Shown here one piece after another: positions 56,665-64,000 of a stretch of DNA of 64,000 nucleotides; position 1 is the first letter of the stretch; the number at the start of each line of letters is the position of its first letter. Both the position numbers and the translations under genes were made by a program. Under the pieces are notes generated by a model. That model was not told the DNA's origin. It ran no database searches and saw nothing but the letters and a program-made list of their open reading frames with translations. The stretch comes from Psychromonas algicola. Its GTDB lineage: Bacteria; Pseudomonadota; Gammaproteobacteria; Enterobacterales; Psychromonadaceae. Where the stretch lies: contig NZ_SNUB01000005.1 of NCBI RefSeq assembly GCF_004378355.1, positions 86,796 to 150,795 on the forward strand. The letters are read 5' to 3'.

Positions 56665-57675
56665 ATGTTAAAAGCGATTGTAGTAGGGGCAAGTGGTTAC
56701 ACTGGTGCAGAATTAGCCCTATTTTTAACACGCCACCCGAGTATAGAATTATCAGGTTTATATGTATCAGAAGGTAGTTTAGATAAAGGTAAGAAAATTT
56801 CTGATTTATACGGTAATTTACGTGGTCGTGTTGATCTATTATTACAACCTTTAGGTACTGATGGTATTGAAGCTGCTTGTAAGCATGTTGACATCGTTAT
56901 TTTGGCGACTGCACATGAGGTGAGTCATAACTTAGCACCGTTATTTTTAGCTCAAAACACAGTGGTATTTGATTTATCTGGTGCCTTTAGAGTTCAGTCA
57001 GAAGGCTTTTATGAAAAATATTACGGTTTTACGCATCAACATCCTGAATTATTAGCAAAAGCAGTTTATGGTTTAGCTGAATGGAATGCAGAACAAGTAA
57101 AAGAAACGGATTTAATTGCAGTACCAGGTTGTTATACAACAGCGTCTTTAACTGCATTAAAACCATTGTTTGATGAAGGCTTTATTAAGTCAGGTATTAA
57201 ACCAACAATTAATGCAACAAGTGGTGTGAGTGGCGCGGGACGTAAAGCTAACGTTGCGAGTAGTTTTTGTGAAGTGAGTTTACAACCTTATGGTGTATTT
57301 ACACATCGTCACAAACCAGAGATTGATCAGCATTTAGGCACTGAAGTGGTATTTACTCCACACTTAGGGAGTTTTAAGCGTGGCATATTAGCAAGTATTA
57401 ATGTGGTCTTAAATGAAGGTGTAACGGCAGAGCAGGTAAATCAAGCTTATCAAACGGCTTACGCTGATAAGCCAATAGTGCGTTTAATGGAAGATTCATT
57501 ACCCGCATTGAAAAATGTCGTTGATACTCCGTTCTGTGATTTAGGTTGGGCGTTAGATGGGCAAGATTTAGTGGTGTTTAGTGCTATTGATAATTTACTT
57601 AAAGGCGCGTCTTCTCAAGCAATGCAGTGCATTAACCTACGTTTTGGTTTTGATATCACGACTTCTATTTTATAA
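56665..57675 (+). CDS. argC: N-acetyl-gamma-glutamyl-phosphate reductase
   Basis: The protein has 336 residues (E. coli 334). The N-terminal NADP-binding fold starts [21 protein letters not shown], and the catalytic Cys lies in [17 protein letters not shown]. The C-terminal part has [15 protein letters not shown]. It carries out the third step of arginine synthesis. It is the first gene of argCBFGH(A); the gap to argB is 12 bases. Control by ArgR through the boxes about 100-140 bases upstream is expected. Confidence 0.97.
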   Translation: MLKAIVVGASGYTGAELALFLTRHPSIELSGLYVSEGSLDKGKKISDLYGNLRGRVDLLLQPLGTDGIEAACKHVDIVILATAHEVSHNLAPLFLAQNTVVFDLSGAFRVQSEGFYEKYYGFTHQHPELLAKAVYGLAEWNAEQVKETDLIAVPGCYTTASLTALKPLFDEGFIKSGIKPTINATSGVSGAGRKANVASSFCEVSLQPYGVFTHRHKPEIDQHLGTEVVFTPHLGSFKRGILASINVVLNEGVTAEQVNQAYQTAYADKPIVRLMEDSLPALKNVVDTPFCDLGWALDGQDLVVFSAIDNLLKGASSQAMQCINLRFGFDITTSIL

Positions 57676-57687
57676 AACGGATTTTCA

Positions 57688-58473
57688 ATGACACAAGTAC
57701 AACAAAAACCGCTATTAATTAAATTAGGTGGGGCAGTATTAGAAAGTAAGGAAGCATTGAGTAACTTATTTTCTGCACTGACTGAATATTTAGCAACACA
57801 ACAGCGCCCATTATTAATTGTGCATGGCGGCGGTGTTATTGTTGAAGATGTTCTTAATAAAATGAACATTAAAAGCGAGAAAAAGAATGGATTACGTATT
57901 ACACCATTCGATCAAATTCCTTATGTCGCGGGCGCATTAGCGGGAACATCAAATAAACTATTAATGGCCAAAGCATTACAAGCAGGTTTATCTGCTGTGG
58001 GTTTATCATTGGCTGATGGTTTTAGTTGTTCAGTAAAGCAGATGGATCCTGACTTAGGTGCTGTTGGTATTTCAAGCCCTAATAATCCTGCCTTAATTAA
58101 TCATTTATTAGCGGGTGGCTTTTTACCTGTAATTTCTTCAATCGCAATTGGAGAAGATGGTAATCTTTATAATGTAAATGCAGATCAAGCGGCCATTACC
58201 ATTTGTGAGCTGGTGGGGGCTGAGCTAGTCTTCTTATCCGATGTTGATGGTGTATGGAATGCTCAAAAAGAGGTTATTCCTGAGTTAAATACACAACTAG
58301 CTGATACACTGATTGCAGATAATGTTATTCAAGATGGAATGGCTGTCAAAGTGAAAGCAGCACTACAAGCAGCAGAGCAATTAGGTTATGTCATGTTAGC
58401 GAGTTGGAAGAATCCAGAGAATTTAGTGTCATTGCTTGCAGGTAAAGCAGTGGGAACCAAAGTAATTAAATAA
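57688..58473 (+). CDS. argB: Acetylglutamate kinase
   Basis: The product has 261 residues, close to the E. coli 258. Amino-acid-kinase motifs are [13 protein letters not shown] near the N terminus, [12 protein letters not shown], and [29 protein letters not shown] for the nucleotide site. It phosphorylates N-acetylglutamate. The short length without an N-terminal extension suggests the arginine-insensitive type found in enteric and related bacteria (family knowledge). It is followed after 13 bases by argF. Confidence 0.96.
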   Translation: MTQVQQKPLLIKLGGAVLESKEALSNLFSALTEYLATQQRPLLIVHGGGVIVEDVLNKMNIKSEKKNGLRITPFDQIPYVAGALAGTSNKLLMAKALQAGLSAVGLSLADGFSCSVKQMDPDLGAVGISSPNNPALINHLLAGGFLPVISSIAIGEDGNLYNVNADQAAITICELVGAELVFLSDVDGVWNAQKEVIPELNTQLADTLIADNVIQDGMAVKVKAALQAAEQLGYVMLASWKNPENLVSLLAGKAVGTKVIK

Positions 58474-58486
58474 AGATAAATAGAGA

Positions 58487-59401
58487 GTGACAATGGAAAA
58501 TTTATTAACCGGTATGGAAATGACTCAACAACAGGCATTAGACCTGATTGCATTGGGTAAAGATCTTAAAGCTAATCCAAGTAAATATGCACAGGCATTA
58601 GCCGGTAAAAGCGTTGTAACTTTATTTGAAAAACAATCATTACGTACACGCGTTACCTTTGATATTGGTGTGAATAAATTAGGTGGCCATGCTGTTTATT
58701 TAGATCAAACTAATGGTGCAATGGGAAGTCGCGAAGATGTAAAAGATTTTGCTGCTAATATTTCTCGTTGGGCTGATTGTATTGTTGCCCGTGTTTTTGA
58801 CCATAATACCTTGGTTGAAATGCAAGAATATTCAAGTGTTCCAGTGATCAACTCGTTATGTGATTTATACCATCCATGCCAAGGGATGGCTGACTTTTTA
58901 ACCATTTCGCAAAACTATGATGATTTAACAAAAGTGAAATTGGCTTATATCGGCGACGGCAATAATGTAACCCATTCATTATTTATTGCAGGTGCGATAT
59001 TAGGTGCAACGGTCACTGCAGTTTGCCCATTAGGCCATAGCCCTGACGCTCAAATTCTTAAGAAAGCGGAAGACATTGCAGAAAAAACAGGTGCAACTAT
59101 TACTGTAACGAATAATATTGAAGATATTAAAGGTTATGATGTTGTTTATGGCGACACTTGGTTATCAATGGGTGATGATACGCCACTAGAACAAATTAAA
59201 TCTAAATTTATGCCATACCAAATTAACCAAGCACTACTTGATGAAACTGGTATTAAACATATTTTACACTGTCAACCAGCACATCGAGGTTTAGATATTA
59301 CTTCTGACGTAATGGATGGCCCAGCTTCATTGATTTTTGATCAAGCTGAAAATAGAATGCACATACAAAACGCTATTATGCTTACCCTAATTAATAAATA
59401 G
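58487..59401 (+). CDS. argF: Ornithine carbamoyltransferase, SLRTR/HCQPAHR subtype
   Basis: The reading frame starts at 58487, but [14 protein letters not shown] from the ATG at 58493 is equally possible because GAGAG is close to both. Length is 302-304 residues, shorter than the E. coli 334. The carbamoyl-phosphate site is SLRTR (usual STRTR) and the second motif is HPCQ. The ornithine loop reads HCQPAHR instead of HCLPAHR. I recall the same wording in Shewanella-type ArgF, so this is probably a true OTCase subtype. The argE/argH(A) context needs ornithine, not acetylornithine, as substrate. Confidence 0.9.
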   Translation: MTMENLLTGMEMTQQQALDLIALGKDLKANPSKYAQALAGKSVVTLFEKQSLRTRVTFDIGVNKLGGHAVYLDQTNGAMGSREDVKDFAANISRWADCIVARVFDHNTLVEMQEYSSVPVINSLCDLYHPCQGMADFLTISQNYDDLTKVKLAYIGDGNNVTHSLFIAGAILGATVTAVCPLGHSPDAQILKKAEDIAEKTGATITVTNNIEDIKGYDVVYGDTWLSMGDDTPLEQIKSKFMPYQINQALLDETGIKHILHCQPAHRGLDITSDVMDGPASLIFDQAENRMHIQNAIMLTLINK

Positions 59402-59424
59402 ATGTAGACGAAAGGAAATTATCA

Positions 59425-60633
59425 ATGAGTAAAGTTAAAAAAGTGGTTCTCGCTTATTCAGGCGGTCTAGATACATCAGCAATCATTCCGTGGTTAAAAG
59501 AAACTTATGATGATTGTGAAATTGTAGCGTTTTGTGCCGATGTAGGCCAAGGCGAAGAAGAATTAATTGGTCTACATGAGAAAGCAATTGCTTCTGGCGC
59601 TTCTGAATGTCACATCGTTGACTTAAAAGAAGAGTTTGTTAAAGACTACATCTACCCAACTATTGCTTCTGGCGCAGTGTATGAAGGAACTTATTTATTA
59701 GGTACTTCTATGGCTCGTCCAATTATTGCAAAAGCACAAGTTGAAGTGGCATTAAAAGTAGGTGCAGACGCAGTTTGTCATGGTTGTACTGGTAAAGGTA
59801 ATGACCAAATTCGTTTTGAAAGCTGCTTTGCTGCTTTAGCTCCTGAGTTGCGCGTTATCGCTCCTTGGCGTGAGTGGGACATGGTTTCTCGTGAAGATCT
59901 ATTAGATTACCTTGCTGAGCGTAATATCGAAACAACAGCAAGCGCAACTAAAATCTACAGCCGTGATGCAAATGCATGGCATATTTCGCACGAAGGTGGC
60001 GAATTAGAAGACCCATACAACGAACCAAGTAAAGGAGTTTGGACATTAACGGTTGATCCACTTGATGCACCAAATGAACCTGAATATGTCACATTAACCG
60101 TTGAAAATGCACGTGTAACAGCGGTAGATGGTGTTGAACTTTCTCCATATGCTGCATTAATGTTATTGAATGAGAAAGCTGCCGCACATGGTGTTGGCCG
60201 TATCGATATTACAGAAAACCGTACTGTTGGTATGAAATCTCGTGGTTGTTACGAAACGCCAGGAGGTACTGTAATGGTAACTGCACTTCGTGGTATTGAT
60301 GAATTAGTCCATGATAAACCATCTCGTCGCTGGCGTGATCAAGTGGGTCAAGAATTTGCTCACTTAGTGTATGATGGTCGTTGGTTTACACCACTTTGTG
60401 GCTCTTTACTTGCAGCATCTGAATCATTAGCAAAAGATGCAAATGGTGAAGTTGTTGTTCGTCTTTACAAAGGTCAAGCGACTGCTGTTAAGAAAAAATC
60501 ACCAAATAGCCTTTACTCTGAAGAGTTTGCTACATTTGGTGATGACAATGTTTATGACCAAAAACATGCTGAAGGTTTCATCCGTTTGTACTCACTGTCT
60601 AGCCGTATTCGTAAGCTAAACAGCAACAAATAA
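59425..60633 (+). CDS. argG: Argininosuccinate synthase
   Basis: The product has 402 residues, the usual type-1 length. The ATP-binding P-loop is [17 protein letters not shown], and [19 protein letters not shown] wording is present as [15 protein letters not shown] with Ile for Val. [11 protein letters not shown] lies in the C-terminal half. It joins citrulline and aspartate. AAAGGAA precedes the ATG, 24 bases after argF. A hairpin lies between argG and argH. Confidence 0.97.
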   Translation: MSKVKKVVLAYSGGLDTSAIIPWLKETYDDCEIVAFCADVGQGEEELIGLHEKAIASGASECHIVDLKEEFVKDYIYPTIASGAVYEGTYLLGTSMARPIIAKAQVEVALKVGADAVCHGCTGKGNDQIRFESCFAALAPELRVIAPWREWDMVSREDLLDYLAERNIETTASATKIYSRDANAWHISHEGGELEDPYNEPSKGVWTLTVDPLDAPNEPEYVTLTVENARVTAVDGVELSPYAALMLLNEKAAAHGVGRIDITENRTVGMKSRGCYETPGGTVMVTALRGIDELVHDKPSRRWRDQVGQEFAHLVYDGRWFTPLCGSLLAASESLAKDANGEVVVRLYKGQATAVKKKSPNSLYSEEFATFGDDNVYDQKHAEGFIRLYSLSSRIRKLNSNK

Positions 60634-60649
60634 GCTGTAAAATTATTTA

Positions 60650-60690
60650 AAATTCCTGCTTCGATTTGTCGTGGCAGGAATTTCTATTTA
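60650..60690 (+). terminator. Hairpin, possible weak terminator between argG and argH
   Basis: AAATTCCTGC (60650-60659) pairs perfectly with GCAGGAATTT (60674-60683) around a 14-base loop. The tail CTATTTA is only partly T-rich. It may lower rather than block transcription of argH. Confidence 0.5.
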
Positions 60691-60805
60691 TAAGCGTTTT
60701 AAAAATGAAGTTACTGATAAAGCTTTTATAAATAGAACAAACAAGTAATATTCATCCCTCAATAAATGGATTTGGCGTAATGACCAAATCAGAATGGAGT
60801 AACAA

Positions 60806-62686
60806 ATGGCACTATGGGGCGGACGTTTCAGCCAAGCGGCAGACGTAAAATTTAAATTATTTAATGATTCATTGAAGTTCGATTACCGTCTTGCTGAACA
60901 AGATATTATTGGTTCAATTGCTTGGTCAAAAGCATTATTAGCAGTTAACGTTTTAACAACTGATGAGCAAGTAAGCATTGAGAATAGTTTGAATGAGCTG
61001 TTACTTTCAGTACAAGCAAATCCGCAGCAAGTATTACAGTCAGATGCTGAAGATATTCATTCTTGGGTTGAAGGTCAGTTAATTAATAAAGTGGGTGATT
61101 TAGGTAAAAAATTACACACAGGTCGTAGTCGTAATGACCAAGTGGCAACAGATTTAAAATTATGGTGTAAAAAAACAGCAAAAGAACTAATTGTTCATCT
61201 TGATACGTTAGAAGCAAAACTAATCGAATTAGCACGCATTCACCAAGCTGTTGTATTACCGGGATATACTCATCTACAGCGTGCTCAACCAGTTACCTTT
61301 TCTCACTGGTGTTTAGCTTATTTAGAAATGTTAGAGCGTGATCATAGCCGTTTAGAAGGTTGTTTAGATCGTATGGATACATGTCCATTAGGTAGTGGAG
61401 CACTTGCAGGTACAGGTTATCCAATGGATCGTACTGCTTTAGCACATTCTTTAGGTTTTAAACGTGCAACACGTAACAGCTTAGATTCAGTATCAGATCG
61501 AGACCATGTTGTTGAGTTAATGAGTTGTGCCACATTATCAATGGTACATTTATCACGTATGGCAGAAGATTTAATCTTCTATAACAGTGGTGAATCAGCA
61601 TTTATTGAAATGTCTGACCTTGTTACTTCAGGCTCGTCTTTAATGCCTCAGAAAAAAAATCCAGATGCAATGGAATTAATCCGTGGTAAATCGGGTCGAG
61701 TATTCGGTTCATTAGCTGGTATGTTAATGACATTAAAAGCATTACCGTTGGCTTACAACAAAGATATGCAAGAAGATAAAGAAGGTCTATTTGATGCGTT
61801 AGACACATGGGGCGATTGTTTAGAAATGGCTGCAATGGCATTAACCGATCTTAAAGTAAATGAAGAGCGTACAAAAGAAGCTGCACAAGGTGGCTATTCA
61901 AATGCAACTGAATTGGCTGACTACCTAGTAGCAAAAGGTATTCCTTTCCGTGAAGCGCACCATATTGTGGGCGTAGCCGTTGTTGCTGCTATTGAAAAAG
62001 GGGTGCCACTTGAAGATTTAAGTGTTGCAGAATTTAAACAATTCTCAGATGTGATCGAAGAAGATGTTTATCCAACACTGACATTAGGAGCAACTTTAGC
62101 TGCTCGAACAGCATTGGGCGGAGTTTCTCCTCAGCAAGTTGAATTTGCATTAACTGCTGCTGAAGAGCGTTTAGCAAAGAGAGATACATCAGGAGTAACG
62201 ATCAGGCCTGCAAGTTCAGCAGATCTTGAAAGTATTGAGTTCATCGTAAATCACTGGGCAAAGGAAGGTGAAAACCTACCGCGTGATAAATCTGACCTAG
62301 AACAATCAATGAGTGAATTTGTTGTTTCTGAGCTAGATGGAAAAATTACAGGTTGTGGCTCTGTACATGTTTACGATACAGGATTAGCTGAAATTCGTTC
62401 TTTAGGTGTTGCACCTGGCTTTGAAGGGCGTGGTCAAGGTAGTGCGATCGTTGAATTGTTGGTTAAGCGTGCAGAAAAAATGGAAATTAAACGTCTATTT
62501 GTATTAACGCGTATGCCTGACTTCTTTATGAACTTAGGGTTTAGCCCAGAAAGCAAAACAACCATGCCGGAAAAAGTATTAAAAGATTGTGCAATGTTCG
62601 TGAGTCAGCATGCAAGTGATGAAAGAGCATTAGAGCTAAATTATAAAACAAGTATGTTACTACACAAAGCAATGAGCAAAGGCTAA
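60806..62686 (+). CDS. argH: ArgH(A): argininosuccinate lyase fused to an N-acetyltransferase domain
   Basis: The protein has 626 residues, about 170 more than a normal ArgH. Residues 1-457 are a complete lyase, with the signature [20 protein letters not shown] near residue 276 and [13 protein letters not shown]. From about residue 462 a GNAT domain follows ([18 protein letters not shown]), with the acetyl-CoA loop [21 protein letters not shown] near 535-550. This ArgH(A) fusion is described from Moritella and relatives and supplies N-acetylglutamate synthase activity. No separate argA is seen here, so one protein would do the first and last steps of the pathway. AGTAACAA lies before the ATG. 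Confidence 0.96.
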   Translation: MALWGGRFSQAADVKFKLFNDSLKFDYRLAEQDIIGSIAWSKALLAVNVLTTDEQVSIENSLNELLLSVQANPQQVLQSDAEDIHSWVEGQLINKVGDLGKKLHTGRSRNDQVATDLKLWCKKTAKELIVHLDTLEAKLIELARIHQAVVLPGYTHLQRAQPVTFSHWCLAYLEMLERDHSRLEGCLDRMDTCPLGSGALAGTGYPMDRTALAHSLGFKRATRNSLDSVSDRDHVVELMSCATLSMVHLSRMAEDLIFYNSGESAFIEMSDLVTSGSSLMPQKKNPDAMELIRGKSGRVFGSLAGMLMTLKALPLAYNKDMQEDKEGLFDALDTWGDCLEMAAMALTDLKVNEERTKEAAQGGYSNATELADYLVAKGIPFREAHHIVGVAVVAAIEKGVPLEDLSVAEFKQFSDVIEEDVYPTLTLGATLAARTALGGVSPQQVEFALTAAEERLAKRDTSGVTIRPASSADLESIEFIVNHWAKEGENLPRDKSDLEQSMSEFVVSELDGKITGCGSVHVYDTGLAEIRSLGVAPGFEGRGQGSAIVELLVKRAEKMEIKRLFVLTRMPDFFMNLGFSPESKTTMPEKVLKDCAMFVSQHASDERALELNYKTSMLLHKAMSKG

Positions 62687-62695
62687 CATGCAGAT

Positions 62696-62730
62696 AAAAG
62701 AGCTTCTATTTAATAGGAGCTCTTCTTTTA
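62696..62730 (+). terminator. Terminator of the argCBFGH(A) operon
   Basis: AAGAGCT (62698-62704) pairs with AGCTCTT (62718-62724), followed by CTTTTA. It lies just after the argH stop and before the convergent yrdA-like gene. Confidence 0.75.
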
Positions 62731-62763
62731 TAAGAGGGATTATTCTGTTTTATAATCTTTCTA

Positions 62764-63306
62764 CTATTCTGCTTCTGCAATGTACTCATTTTTCAATTTC
62801 ACATAATGGCTTGCAGAACGCTTCAAAAAAGCGAATTCAGATTCCGTTAATGGACGAGCTGCTTTAGCTGGCGCACCTACATATAAGAAGCCAGAAGCTA
62901 ATACTTTATTCGGTGGGACTAATGCCCCAGCTGCTAAAATAACATCATCTTCAATACGCGCATTATCTAAAACAATTGCACCCATTCCAATTAAAACGCG
63001 ATCTCCAATCTGACAAGCATGCAACATTGCTTTATGGCCAACGGTAACATCTTCACCAATATCTAAAGAATAGCCATCAATAGTTGCTTCTCCTTTTCTA
63101 GCAACATGTAAAACAGAACCATCTTGAATATTAGTTCTTGCACCAATGGAGATATAGTTAACATCACCACGTAAAACACACATAGGCCAAATGTTCACAT
63201 CATCAGCCAGTCGAACATCACCAATAATGCTCGAAAAAGGATCGATATAAACGCTATTGCCAATAGTCGGATGAATGTTTTTATAAGAACGTAAAGTAGG
63301 AAGCAT
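62764..63306 (-). CDS. yrdA: Gamma-class carbonic anhydrase family protein (YrdA-like)
   Basis: The product has 180 residues and is built of hexapeptide repeats forming a left-handed beta helix (for example PFSSIIGDVRLADDVNIWPMCVLRGDV). Zinc-ligand histidines fall in SVLHVA and TVGHKAMLHAC, as in the gamma-carbonic-anhydrase family. E. coli YrdA is close in length (184). Carbonic anhydrase activity has not been shown for most of these proteins, so the reaction is uncertain. It converges on argH and diverges from the rRNA operon. Confidence 0.92.
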   Translation of the reverse strand: MLPTLRSYKNIHPTIGNSVYIDPFSSIIGDVRLADDVNIWPMCVLRGDVNYISIGARTNIQDGSVLHVARKGEATIDGYSLDIGEDVTVGHKAMLHACQIGDRVLIGMGAIVLDNARIEDDVILAAGALVPPNKVLASGFLYVGAPAKAARPLTESEFAFLKRSASHYVKLKNEYIAEAE

Positions 63307-63356
63307 AATAAACCTTCGTGTTAATCATAATAAAAAAGCACTATACGACACTAAAG

Positions 63357-63386
63357 TGTGGATAACAAAGTCAAAATTGTGGATAA
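63357..63386 (-). promoter_or_regulatory. Two perfect DnaA boxes, 21 bp apart
   Basis: TTATCCACA is present on the minus strand at 63357-63365 and again at 63378-63386, both identical to the high-affinity DnaA box consensus and in the same orientation, two helical turns apart. They lie between the yrdA-like gene and the rRNA promoters, next to an AT-rich stretch. Confidence 0.65.
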
Positions 63387-63439
63387 CTTGTGTTAAAACA
63401 AGGTATAAAAATTAATTACAATTAATCGTCACAAAAGAC

Positions 63440-63467
63440 TTGCCAATGTTTTGAGGATCCCTATAAT
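63440..63467 (+). promoter_or_regulatory. rRNA operon promoter P1
   Basis: TTGCCA, a 16-base spacer and TATAAT are followed by a GC-rich discriminator (GCGCATCC), as in E. coli rrn P1 promoters. The upstream 60 bases are AT-rich, fitting an UP element bound by the RpoA C-terminal domain. Stringent control is expected. Confidence 0.78.
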
Positions 63468-63630
63468 GCGCATCCACAGACAGGGGATGAAGCGAAAGCA
63501 ACTAACTTGAACTGAGAATAAAAAAAGCATAATTAAGTCATCAAACTAAGGTTTGAAATTAAATTTGCTGAAGGCCATTTCATATTTTATAAAGATGTTT
63601 AATCTTTTATAAAATATCAAAAATAAGACC

Positions 63631-63658
63631 TTGACATTATTCGAAAGGCGCGTAGTAT
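63631..63658 (+). promoter_or_regulatory. rRNA operon promoter P2
   Basis: TTGACA, a 16-base spacer and TAGTAT are followed by the GC-rich ACGCCGCC. AT-rich sequence lies upstream. It is 191 bases downstream of P1, giving the tandem P1-P2 layout of enteric rRNA operons. Confidence 0.75.
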
Positions 63659-63680
63659 ACGCCGCCTAGCCGAAAGGCAC

Positions 63681-63691
63681 GCTCTTTAACA
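63681..63691 (+). promoter_or_regulatory. boxA antitermination element of the rRNA leader
   Basis: GCTCTTTAACA is identical to the core of the E. coli rrn boxA, where NusB/NusE and the antitermination complex load. It lies about 20 bases downstream of the predicted P2 start. Confidence 0.85.
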
Positions 63692-63892
63692 ATTTAATCA
63701 AACAATCTGTGTGAGCACTTATTGTTGATGTGATTTCAAAAAAATCAAAGTCCTACTTGTTAGGCAACATCAATAGAAGTGACACACGAATTAATTCATT
63801 AATTCAGAATAACAGCTTGTTAACTATTTATAGTTGGCGAGAAGTTTTAGTCAGTAATATTGAGTCGCAACTTAGGTTGCAAATTAAACTTT

Positions 63893-64000
63893 AAATTGAA
63901 GAGTTTGATCATGGCTCAGATTGAACGCTGGCGGCAGGCTTAACACATGCAAGTCGAACGGTAACATTTCTAGCTTGCTAGAAGATGACGAGTGGCGGAC
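63893..64000 (+). rRNA. rrs: 16S ribosomal RNA, 5' end only
   Basis: The mature 5' end AAATTGAAGAGTTTGATC and the following universal stretch (…CATGGCTCAGATTGAACGCTGG…, …TAACACATGCAAGTCGAACG) are unmistakable. The V1 variable loop (GTAACATTTCTAGCTTGCTAG) is visible. The window ends 108 bases in. The leader from P2 to the start is about 230 bases and contains a small GCAAC-GTTGC hairpin at 63867-63880. Confidence 0.98.

Larger units (their letters stand above)
63386..63892 (+). other. rRNA promoter and leader region, no coding sequence
   Basis: This gene-free stretch holds, in order, an AT-rich segment, promoter P1, about 160 bases without clear signals, an AT-rich element, promoter P2, boxA and the transcribed leader before 16S rRNA. 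No tRNA or open reading frame with a ribosome site was seen. Confidence 0.7.

Noticed and set aside
1..64000. CRISPR array, tRNA genes, prophage or plasmid functions
   Set aside because: I looked for regular direct repeats, cloverleaf-type sequences and integrase or replication genes and saw none. The window reads as core chromosome.

Overview
The window is chromosomal DNA of an AT-rich gammaproteobacterium, best read as a marine, probably cold-adapted member of the Psychromonas/Moritella/Shewanella/Vibrio neighbourhood. Psychromonas is my first guess, by inference and not by database search. The grounds are the classic S10-spc-alpha ribosomal order, OxyR, PldA, GlpG and UbiCA sequences close to those of E. 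coli, an argE/argCBFGH cluster ending in an ArgH-acetyltransferase fusion of the type described in Moritella, and an AT-rich codon style.

Layout. Bases 1-9740 hold the end of the S10 operon (rpsC to rpsQ), a terminator, the spc operon (rplN to rpmJ, including secY) and the alpha operon (rpsM to rplQ, including rpoA) behind a recognisable S4-binding leader. Bases 9770-18900 hold oxyR, a SieB-like membrane protein, trmH, an uncharacterised membrane-protein/GTPase pair (DUF2868/DUF3482), pldA, recG and a secreted protein of unknown role. Bases 19100-26010 are a nitrogen island on the minus strand: glnA, glnN (a type III glutamine synthetase), glnL and glnG, with NtrC sites before glnA and a sigma-54-type promoter before glnN. 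Bases 26170-38900 hold typA, yihY, dtd, ptrA, a two-SBP diguanylate cyclase, pyrE, a DUF2189 protein, a MITE-like repeat and a NIT-domain chemoreceptor. Bases 39000-43850 are a TetR-MFP-RND efflux operon. Bases 44000-52300 hold rep, a peroxiredoxin-glutaredoxin hybrid with OxyR-type sites and an adjacent disulfide reductase, ubiCA, a FliL-like protein, glpG, a ComEA-like protein and tusA. Bases 52400-62700 hold ppc, with two HexR-like operators, and the arginine pathway: argE divergent from argCBFGH(A), with tandem ArgR boxes between them. The window ends with a gamma-carbonic anhydrase gene and the promoter/leader region and first 108 bases of a 16S rRNA gene.

How the genes work together. 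Several local circuits can be read directly. NtrB/NtrC are encoded beside their probable targets glnA and glnN. OxyR is encoded here, and OxyR-like motifs sit in front of both oxyR and the peroxiredoxin-glutaredoxin gene. Arginine genes flank an ArgR operator. The TetR repressor gene carries a perfect palindrome at its own 5' end. Most of the window is conserved core genome. The least understood parts are the DUF2868/DUF3482 pair, the disulfide reductase with a three-cysteine tail beside the Prx-Grx hybrid, the glnN insertion between glnA and glnLG, and the MITE-like palindromes. I see no CRISPR array, prophage, transposase gene or tRNA gene.
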